Source of the DNA: Chlorobiales bacterium
GTDB lineage: Bacteria; Bacteroidota; Chlorobiia; Chlorobiales; Chlorobiaceae
NCBI GenBank assembly: GCA_022360415.1
Contig: JAKSDB010000059.1
Coordinates: 1 to 10,356 of the forward strand
Direction: 5' to 3'
DNA length: 10,356 nt
A program made the translations under genes and the position numbers. Shown one piece after another: positions 1 to 6,118 of the stretch (positions are counted from its first letter, which is position 1; each line of letters opens with the position of its first letter). The notes below the pieces were generated by a model that was given only the letters and a program-made list of their open reading frames with translations, ran no database searches and was not told the DNA's origin.

Positions 1-972
1 AAGATCAATACTGGCCACAGCGACTGAACAGGCCAGCGGATTCGCCATGAAGGTCGGGCCGTGCATAAACACACCCGGCTCTGCACCGGAGATCACCGAT
101 GCAACCTCACCGGTCGTCAACGTTGCGGCAAGAGTCATGTAACCCCCGGTAAGCGCTTTTCCAACACAGAAGATATCAGGCACAACCCCGGCATGCTCCA
201 TGGCAAACATTTTTCCGGTCCTCCCGAAGCCGGTCGCTACCTCGTCGAAGATCAGGAGCACATTGTAACGATCGCACAGTTTACGTACTTTCTGGAGATA
301 CTCTGGAGAATAGAAACGCATTCCCCCTGCCCCCTGGACAATCGGTTCCAGAATGACCGCTGCCACTTCACGATGATGCGTTTCGAGCATCTTCCTGAAA
401 TCGCCGATACAATCCTCACTGCACGGTTCATGAAACCCGCACCCGGGGGCTTCGGCAAACAGCTGTTTCGGAAGCACCCTGCTGAACAGGCTGTGCATGC
501 CGGTAACCGGATCGCAGACAGACATTGCGGCAAAGGTATCGCCGTGATAGCCTGACCTGACGGTCAGGAGGCGGTGCTTTTCGTGATTCCCCGCCGCCTG
601 GTGGTATTGCATCGCCATCTTCATGGCAACCTCGACCGCAACCGAACCGGAGTCGCTGAAAAAGACCTTTTGAAGAGGAGCCGGGGTCATCTCTACGAGC
701 CGCTCCGCAAGCCTGATTGCAGGTTCATGGGTCAGTCCGCCGAACATCACATGGCTCATCCTGTCAAGCTGTTGCTCCAGAGCTTCGTTCAGGACCGGAT
801 GATTGTATCCATGAATCGCCGCCCACCAGGAGGACATACCGTCTATCAGACGCTGCCCGTTTTCCAGCTCGATGTACACACCTGAAGCTCTTTTCACGGG
901 ATAGACCGGAAGGGGATTTCTCATCGAGGTGTAGGGATGCCAGATATGCTCCCTGTCGAAATCAAGGCTCAT
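1..972 (-). CDS. bioA: Adenosylmethionine-8-amino-7-oxononanoate aminotransferase, 3' end outside window
   Basis: BioA transfers the amino group of S-adenosylmethionine to KAPA to give DAPA, the third-last step of biotin synthesis; it is a cytosolic, PLP-dependent fold-type I aminotransferase. The minus strand is open from an ATG at 972 through base 1 (324 codons); the family is about 430 residues, so roughly 100 C-terminal residues lie beyond the window. Visible hallmarks are the N-terminal IWHPYTSM, the substrate-pocket GMSSWWAAIHGYNH (about 790-840), the DEVATGFGRTG segment with the PLP-binding Asp, and the Schiff-base lysine in CVGKALTGG (Lys272, codon 159-157), followed by HGPTFMANPLAC. 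The start lies inside the 3' end of bioD (11-nt overlap), so translation is probably coupled. No frameshift or missing catalytic residue was seen in the visible part. Confidence 0.96.
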   Translation of the reverse strand, partial: MSLDFDREHIWHPYTSMRNPLPVYPVKRASGVYIELENGQRLIDGMSSWWAAIHGYNHPVLNEALEQQLDRMSHVMFGGLTHEPAIRLAERLVEMTPAPLQKVFFSDSGSVAVEVAMKMAMQYHQAAGNHEKHRLLTVRSGYHGDTFAAMSVCDPVTGMHSLFSRVLPKQLFAEAPGCGFHEPCSEDCIGDFRKMLETHHREVAAVILEPIVQGAGGMRFYSPEYLQKVRKLCDRYNVLLIFDEVATGFGRTGKMFAMEHAGVVPDIFCVGKALTGGYMTLAATLTTGEVASVISGAEPGVFMHGPTFMANPLACSVAVASIDL

Positions 973-1666
973 GGCATATTTTCGATAGCTCTTCATTCGT
1001 GAGTACAAGACTTCTTTTCTCCAGGTCCGGAAGTTCGACAACCGGACAGTCATAGCAGTATGTACCGAGAGCATTGCCCAGCACCGTGAGCGTATCCTCT
1101 GCAATAATACTGTCGGCGCTCCCGGCGAGATTGTAAAACAGTCCCTTGAGCTGAAGGCCCCGTTTCCGGCAGGCTTCAAGCGTGAGCAGGGTGTGATTGA
1201 TGCTTCCAAGCCGGGAAGAAGAGACAAGAACAAGCGGATAGTGCCGTTCCTTCAGGTAGTCGGCAAACAACATCTGCTCGCCGAGAGGCACCAGCAGCCC
1301 GCCGGCTCCTTCCAGGAGAACCGTGTCGTATCCGGCCTGCAACCGCCGTGTCGCTTCATCGATGACACAAAGATCGATAACCTGTTCTTCCAGAGCTGCC
1401 GCCAGGTGCGGCGATGCCGGATGCCTGAAAAGATACGGGCATGTCGTACCGTCACGATCGACTTCCTGCAAGGGTATGCCCATAATCTCACGGTGTCTGA
1501 CAATGTCCGACGAAACGCCGCTGCCTCCTGTCTCGACCGGCTTGAGGGTAATGACCCTCTGCCCGGATTCCCGCAAGGCCCGGGCAAGCAAGCCTGTGAC
1601 AATTGTCTTGCCGACCCCGGTATCGATCCCCGTTATCGCAATGACTTTACCGTTCAAGTTCGTCAT
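962..1666 (-). CDS. bioD: Dethiobiotin synthetase
   Basis: BioD closes the ureido ring of biotin: DAPA + CO2 + ATP gives dethiobiotin. The 234-residue protein has the usual length. It carries the P-loop GIDTGVGKT (residues 13-21), the substrate/phosphate segment LKPVETGG (41-48, Lys42) and the second conserved loop EGAGGLLVPL (119-128). It overlaps bioA by 11 nt downstream. Upstream, the ATG at 1666 has no convincing Shine-Dalgarno (bases just before it read CAAATTACGA). That is unusual for a gene which, in an intact bioC-bioD junction, would be coupled to the preceding gene. Its former upstream neighbour bioC is now about 7.3 kb away. Expression must come from read-through of the inserted cassette or from a promoter in the 1667-1902 gap, where no clear -35/-10 pair was seen. 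Confidence 0.97.
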   Translation of the reverse strand: MTNLNGKVIAITGIDTGVGKTIVTGLLARALRESGQRVITLKPVETGGSGVSSDIVRHREIMGIPLQEVDRDGTTCPYLFRHPASPHLAAALEEQVIDLCVIDEATRRLQAGYDTVLLEGAGGLLVPLGEQMLFADYLKERHYPLVLVSSSRLGSINHTLLTLEACRKRGLQLKGLFYNLAGSADSIIAEDTLTVLGNALGTYCYDCPVVELPDLEKRSLVLTNEELSKICHEP

Positions 1667-1902
1667 TCGTAATTTGCGATTTGTAAGAAAAGACAGTCAT
1701 GCCGCCACGCTAAATAGATGTTCGGATTTCACTCCGTGTAATAAGAACGAACATTACACAGGAGTGATCCGGCATCCATCACTTCGCGTTGCTATGCTGT
1801 TACAAGCTGTTTAATATTGCCTTAAGATTTTTATCCGTAGGATGATTCGTGACAGTTATGAATTTTCTTTTGTTGGTACTTTACAGATGATCTTTGTATG
1901 AT
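1667..1902. other. Intergenic gap between cassette and bioD
   Basis: This 236-bp stretch separates the last cassette gene from bioD. Its left half holds an imperfect inverted repeat (listed separately). The half next to the cassette is AT-rich without visible coding sequence. I saw no good sigma70 promoter for bioD, no hairpin with a U-tract after the cassette, no tRNA-like attachment site and no transposon end. The left edge of the inserted DNA probably falls in this interval; by eye the base composition changes between about 1780 and 1900. Confidence 0.6.
1723..1771. repeat. Imperfect 18-bp inverted repeat upstream of bioD
   Basis: Left arm 1723-1742 and right arm 1753-1771 are reverse complements in three blocks: CGGAT / CACTCC / GTGTAAT. 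The left arm carries an extra TT and the right arm one extra base; the loop is 10 nt. As minus-strand RNA it would form an 18-bp hairpin between the cassette and bioD. No U-tract follows on that strand (AACATCTATTT), so it is not a textbook terminator. It could be an operator for a biotin regulator (its GTGTAAT-N10-ATTACAC core is palindromic, though not a good match to the known BirA box), an RNA-processing hairpin, or a small repeat near the insertion border. Confidence 0.6.
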
Positions 1903-3078
1903 TCAAACGCTAGAATAGGCATCTCCAGTAAGTAGCATCACAGAAATATCCGGCCTTGATTTTTTAAGTACATCGACCGAGGCAGAATACCGAGTTGGTT
2001 CTGCATGCGGTATTGCGACTCCGAATTTTTTGTTGAGGCTAGATGGCTGCATTTCAAAACAAGCCAAACCAGCTCCGAGCGTAATGAGCTTGCTCCCGAG
2101 CGGCGTAATCACTAGTCTACAGCCGCCCATCATCGTCATGCTATGGCGATATCTCTGCATTGCACCGAGCAATTGACGATAAGTCTCAAATGGATTAGAC
2201 TCGTGAGCGTATAATATATTTGACATAGGAGTTTGACGGCTGTCGAATAGCGGCACTTTATACTCCACGAGTAAATTGTCGGCACGCCTAGGATTACGTG
2301 AAGGATGAGGCAAAACGGGGCAAATTTCTGCCGTATTAGGAATTATAGCTGAAGACATGACTCTTTGCAGTTGATTTGCTCGTCCCTCCCCAAGAATTGG
2401 AAACCAGACCATAGGCCAATCCTGTATACTCTCAGCATGAAATGCGCTCGAAAAGCCTGGAATCAGAACGAGCTCTTTACTTGGGTCTTCTGCTTGAATA
2501 TGCCCATCAAGAGCAGCGTCTTCTCCAACTATAACTTGGAAGTTAACCCCATTCGCTGTTAATGGAGAGACTCCATCAACGACTTCCTTATTGGGAACAA
2601 GTTTGTTGAGTAAACCAGTTAGCAACGAAAGGTAAACAACACGAGGGACAGAGCTTACATCCAATACAATATCAGTATGGTCTGTTACTTCATCCAGTAC
2701 TTTTTTCGTTCCTAACCGAAGGGCTGTTCCGGCACTGAGTTCGTTCTCGCCATCGGATGAGCCTTCAATAGTGATGGTTTGACATTCCCCCAGCTGACTA
2801 AAAATAGATTTTAGCTTTGCAGCATTTTCCTCTGTCAGTTGGCTAATTTCATTATCCAAAGTGTAGCCGTTGAAACCAACCAAAAGAAGTTGCGCGTTCT
2901 GAATTCGGCAACCGGACGTGCACACACTTGATACAAACTCTTCCATAACACGTATGGCACGGACGTCGAAGCCGCGTCCAGCGATATACAACAGCCTGAT
3001 CGACCTGGAACCAAATAACTGATTCCATAATTCATGGACATCTCGGCCTCGCCGAAAGACGTAATAATTCCAAAGCAT
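1903..3078 (-). CDS. Uncharacterised cassette protein, probable Rossmannoid domains
   Basis: I do not recognise a named family. From the ATG at 3078 the product has 391 residues, with no signal peptide or membrane segment. Near the N-terminus is RLLYIAGRGFDVR (28-40), a hydrophobic strand followed by a Gly-rich turn and GFD-x-R. Next comes a second strand-loop, DIVLDVSSVPRVVYLSLL (136-153). The C-terminal third contains VITPLGSKLITLGAGLACFE (323-342) and HAEPTRY (358-364), again an alpha/beta layout in which a GSK loop could bind a phosphate. A Rossmann-like sensor or enzyme is my inference. Two starts compete: 3078, 4 nt after the ATPase stop with GGGGA 7 nt upstream, and an in-frame ATG at 3159 with GGGAGG upstream that would add 27 residues inside the ATPase gene. 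I prefer 3078 for the minimal gap. It is the last gene of the cassette. Confidence 0.85.
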   Translation of the reverse strand: MLWNYYVFRRGRDVHELWNQLFGSRSIRLLYIAGRGFDVRAIRVMEEFVSSVCTSGCRIQNAQLLLVGFNGYTLDNEISQLTEENAAKLKSIFSQLGECQTITIEGSSDGENELSAGTALRLGTKKVLDEVTDHTDIVLDVSSVPRVVYLSLLTGLLNKLVPNKEVVDGVSPLTANGVNFQVIVGEDAALDGHIQAEDPSKELVLIPGFSSAFHAESIQDWPMVWFPILGEGRANQLQRVMSSAIIPNTAEICPVLPHPSRNPRRADNLLVEYKVPLFDSRQTPMSNILYAHESNPFETYRQLLGAMQRYRHSMTMMGGCRLVITPLGSKLITLGAGLACFEMQPSSLNKKFGVAIPHAEPTRYSASVDVLKKSRPDISVMLLTGDAYSSV

Positions 3079-3082
3079 TATT

Positions 3083-5002
3083 TCATCCCCACAACTTGGG
3101 CTGACGAGATGGAACAAAGCCTCGTTCCATCCAATTGATAAGCTCACTTGCTGAAACATCCTGCCACCCTCCCATTTGAACAGGTAATCCGTAACAGGAA
3201 CAGAGCGTCCGGTTCAAGTAGAAAATCGTCCCACATTCTCTTGACGTACTTGCAGAACTGGATTTCAGAAACAAAAGATTGTCAGCGGAGCATTCAGCAA
3301 GCACGCGGATCAAAACTTCACTGGAACTTCCCAAAGGTTTGGATAATGCGTTTAGTTTTATAAACTCACTTTGAGACAAACGCACCCCCGTTACTCCTGG
3401 TGCATAAGGAGCGTTACGCTGAAATGTCTTTTCACGACAAAATTTTCCTATTGAGTCAAGAAGCCGAAGTGCTCGAGAGCCTTCCGTGTGATTTTTCGGT
3501 ATGAATTGGCTTTTGAGCTTAGCCGCTTTTATAAGAATTTTTTCTTGTTCAGATGGAGATAAAACTAATTGAGGCCTTCGCAACACCTGTTTTGCTTGCA
3601 ACCCATCATAAAGAGCTGCGGAAAGTGATAGCAATTCCTCAATATTGTTTGTTGCCAAGTCACATAAGCAGTTTAGGCCATAGTAATACGGAATTTTTAG
3701 CTCCTCATGAATAAATATCTTCGCTGCACCACGTACTTGAGAATTATCTTTATCCTCAAGTTCTTCTGCTGATAGCGCTAAGTCTAGAGTCATCTGTCTT
3801 TTGGCTTCATCACGAGCTATCAGGATTCGCGTAACGTATATATCAATAAGTGTATCTATTGTAATTTCTTCAGCACGTTCCCGAGCTCGTGCTAACCATT
3901 CGCTATAACGTATATTGATCCCATGGCTATCCGTTTCATCAATGAAAGACCTGATTCCTTGAATGACTTTATCCCGGATCTCATCAGGGTGAAACTTGCT
4001 TTGGAGACATTGTGAGAATGAGCTTGAGGCTACAACGTCTTGGAGGGACATTCGTCTATCAAGAATATTTTGAGCAAAAGTACTAAACTGATGGCTTCCT
4101 TTTTTGCTACTCCACATATCCTCAAGGGCATATTCGCGTAGATCGCGTCCTTGGCGCACTCCCTGTGAAAGGAGATCATTTCCCAAAGCAATTGTTCTTT
4201 CGGCAAACCATACGGGAACTGACGGACGCAATACTGTAAGTTCATCTAGCAATAGCGCTCGCTGTTTTCTGCGCAATTTATGAAGGTCGTCAATCATCAA
4301 TAAGCGTCGTGGGGCAACGATTCGATTCTTGAAATGGAAGCGGACATATTGAAACCAAAGGATGCTCTCAAATCGTTTATGCAACGGCATGTTTTCATCC
4401 TGAGGTCCATCATAAGTATCAAGCCGTGCATAAACGATTTGTTCCTGCTGTTCTGCCCAAGTCAAGAGTTTACTAGGTTCTTTATGTAGTGGAATGTTCT
4501 TCAGATCAATAGCTGCCTCATCATAAGATAAGCGGATTTGATCCAGTTGTTCATTTGAACTGATGTCAAACAATGTACATATACTGTGCAGCGTTCTAAG
4601 AACTACTCTGCAATCAAAAAGAGATCTGAACAAGCCTTCATTTATCAGGTCAGTTCCAGGGGGAAGATCAGCATAGCCGGAAGCGCATGACAGAATAACT
4701 CCGAGCATTTGTGGACCATTATCTTCATGGACCACGCCGTGTGAGACGAGATATCTGAACGATTCTATTAGCTCCGGGATATGTCGTGACCTGTAAAATG
4801 CATTTAATGCAGCAGGGGTAAAGGCTCGAAGAAGCGTTGTCTTTCCAGCACCTGGAGCACTACGAAATATGTGCACAGCCCCATCGAAAGCATCTTCAGT
4901 TAATCTTTCCAAAATTTTAGGGGAAAATAAACGAGCAAAATCCATGTCCGAGGTGGTTCTTTCGGACATCCTCTCTAAAAAAGGATTAGCTTTATATGCC
5001 AT
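3083..5002 (-). CDS. ORC/CDC6-like AAA+ ATPase of a predicted conflict system
   Basis: This 639-residue protein begins NPFLERMSERTTSDMDFARLFSP and then has a P-loop, SAPGAGKTT (48-56, Lys54), in which the usual first glycine is serine. Walker B is RRLLMIDDLHKL (232-243) with two aspartates; VPVWFAERT (262-270) is placed like a sensor-1 strand with a possible arginine finger. This resembles ORC/CDC6-type and STAND-like NTPases found beside effector enzymes in prokaryotic conflict systems. The long C-terminal half (from about 300) is helical, ending in a probable winged-helix-like region (about 545-639) that could bind DNA or partners. The likely role is an ATP-driven sensor or switch for the enzymes encoded upstream. 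Its ATG shares one base with the stop of the phosphoribosyltransferase gene (TAATG), so the two are translationally coupled. No nuclease or transmembrane domain was seen. Confidence 0.88.
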   Translation of the reverse strand: MAYKANPFLERMSERTTSDMDFARLFSPKILERLTEDAFDGAVHIFRSAPGAGKTTLLRAFTPAALNAFYRSRHIPELIESFRYLVSHGVVHEDNGPQMLGVILSCASGYADLPPGTDLINEGLFRSLFDCRVVLRTLHSICTLFDISSNEQLDQIRLSYDEAAIDLKNIPLHKEPSKLLTWAEQQEQIVYARLDTYDGPQDENMPLHKRFESILWFQYVRFHFKNRIVAPRRLLMIDDLHKLRRKQRALLLDELTVLRPSVPVWFAERTIALGNDLLSQGVRQGRDLREYALEDMWSSKKGSHQFSTFAQNILDRRMSLQDVVASSSFSQCLQSKFHPDEIRDKVIQGIRSFIDETDSHGINIRYSEWLARARERAEEITIDTLIDIYVTRILIARDEAKRQMTLDLALSAEELEDKDNSQVRGAAKIFIHEELKIPYYYGLNCLCDLATNNIEELLSLSAALYDGLQAKQVLRRPQLVLSPSEQEKILIKAAKLKSQFIPKNHTEGSRALRLLDSIGKFCREKTFQRNAPYAPGVTGVRLSQSEFIKLNALSKPLGSSSEVLIRVLAECSADNLLFLKSSSASTSRECGTIFYLNRTLCSCYGLPVQMGGWQDVSASELINWMERGFVPSRQPKLWG

Positions 5003-6102
5003 TAGAATTCTTTGTGCCTACTCATCCTAGGAAACAAGCCAAATGGATCGAAAGACTCCTGTCCCCAAAGCAGATAAATAGAATTGTTTGGAGTATTGTG
5101 CGAAAGAACTACTGGTAAAGCGCATCCAGCAAAGCCAAGTCTTGCATCGGCAGTGCCGCCAATTTCAATGTGTTTATCGTTAGCTTGGTTATCGTAATAC
5201 TCTGGTTTGTTCGCGAGACTAAATATTGGATCAGAAGATTCTTTTAGAATCGCTATGTCCTGTTCAATGATGCAGAGGACTCTAATCTGAAGGGGCTTAT
5301 ATCCAAACTCCGATGTAAATCGTTCTGCCCAATACTCAATATGATCGACCGCTTGTCGAGTCGCGACATATAGCAATAAAAACACCTCATAGTGCGTTGG
5401 ATCGACGAGGCCACCACGATGTAGGCGGTCGTAAATCTTCCAGATTTTACCCTTATAGATACCCTTGTCAACGTAACGAATATAGGTGTAACCGCTTCCA
5501 GAAAAGTCGTCAAGTAACCAGATTAGATTAAATCGGGGAGCTGTACTGGAATACTTATTTTTTTTAAGTCTTTCTTCAAGAGCATCAGTCATATCTTTGG
5601 CTTTGTCTTCGCCTAGTTCGTATGCTTGCCATATTTGTTCGTTACTTATCGAATTTCCACTTGCCCTTCTAAGCTCGTTCGTTCTGGCACCATCACTAAG
5701 CCCCAAATAGAGCGATTTGATCTTTAATTCCTTGAAACGACTGTTGGTAACGATCTTTTGCACTCTATGGCTAGGTATATCGTGTTCTTCTGCCACCAGC
5801 CGCATACATTCTTGATCTATAACGTCCGGATAGGCTATACGAACCAAGTGCGAAAACTCTGCATCAGAGAAATATATCAACCGTTCTGTGACTAACTCCA
5901 AGGCAGCTTTTCGGTCTGACTCCGCGAATTGGTTCAACCAAAGGGCCAAATTTTCTATAAAACGTCGACCGGGGCCGAATCGTTGATAGTGGTCATATTT
6001 GTAATCAGCAAGAAGCAGAAGTTTGGGTAGAAATCGTGAGACTTCCTCATCGTTCCATCTCATGACCTTAGCCAAAAGTTTCGCGGCATTTTGATCTTGC
6101 AT
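5002..6102 (-). CDS. Phosphoribosyltransferase-like conflict enzyme (PRTase-CE-like)
   Basis: The 366-residue product has a helical N-terminal part (about 1-125) and then a type I phosphoribosyltransferase-like core. The key motif is LLDDFSGSGYT (196-206): a hydrophobic strand, two acidic residues and a Gly/Ser-rich loop ending in Thr, which in PRTases binds the ribose-5-phosphate of PRPP. Other blocks that look strongly constrained are GLSDGART (134-141), EQD (280-282), GGTADARLGFAGCALP (315-330), SHNTPNNSIYLLWG (334-347) and GLFPRMSRHK (355-364). As I recall, this pattern is that of the PRTase-CE ('conflict/effector') family, which is found next to ORC/CDC6-like ATPases. Catalysis could attach phosphoribosyl to a base or other acceptor, or consume PRPP; the acceptor is unknown. 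It starts 16 nt after the SIS-HAD gene with no clear Shine-Dalgarno and ends in a 1-nt overlap with the ATPase gene. Confidence 0.85.
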   Translation of the reverse strand: MQDQNAAKLLAKVMRWNDEEVSRFLPKLLLLADYKYDHYQRFGPGRRFIENLALWLNQFAESDRKAALELVTERLIYFSDAEFSHLVRIAYPDVIDQECMRLVAEEHDIPSHRVQKIVTNSRFKELKIKSLYLGLSDGARTNELRRASGNSISNEQIWQAYELGEDKAKDMTDALEERLKKNKYSSTAPRFNLIWLLDDFSGSGYTYIRYVDKGIYKGKIWKIYDRLHRGGLVDPTHYEVFLLLYVATRQAVDHIEYWAERFTSEFGYKPLQIRVLCIIEQDIAILKESSDPIFSLANKPEYYDNQANDKHIEIGGTADARLGFAGCALPVVLSHNTPNNSIYLLWGQESFDPFGLFPRMSRHKEF

Positions 6103-6118
6103 ATATCATTTGATGCAC

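Noticed and set aside
61..555. Long plus-strand open frame opposite bioA
   Set aside because: It is antisense to clearly conserved bioA codons, has no family resemblance and reflects the codon bias of a GC-rich gene.
1736..1759. BirA-type operator
   Set aside because: The GTGTAAT-N10-ATTACAC core is palindromic, but it does not fit the usual TTGTAAAC-N14/15-GTTTACAA BirA site well enough to call it.
1193..1814. Plus-strand open frames opposite bioD
   Set aside because: They shadow the conserved bioD reading frame, and the translated text has no recognisable domain.
1860..1902. Rho-independent terminator just after the cassette
   Set aside because: No GC-rich hairpin followed by a U-tract was found on the minus strand; the nearby inverted repeat lacks a U-tract.
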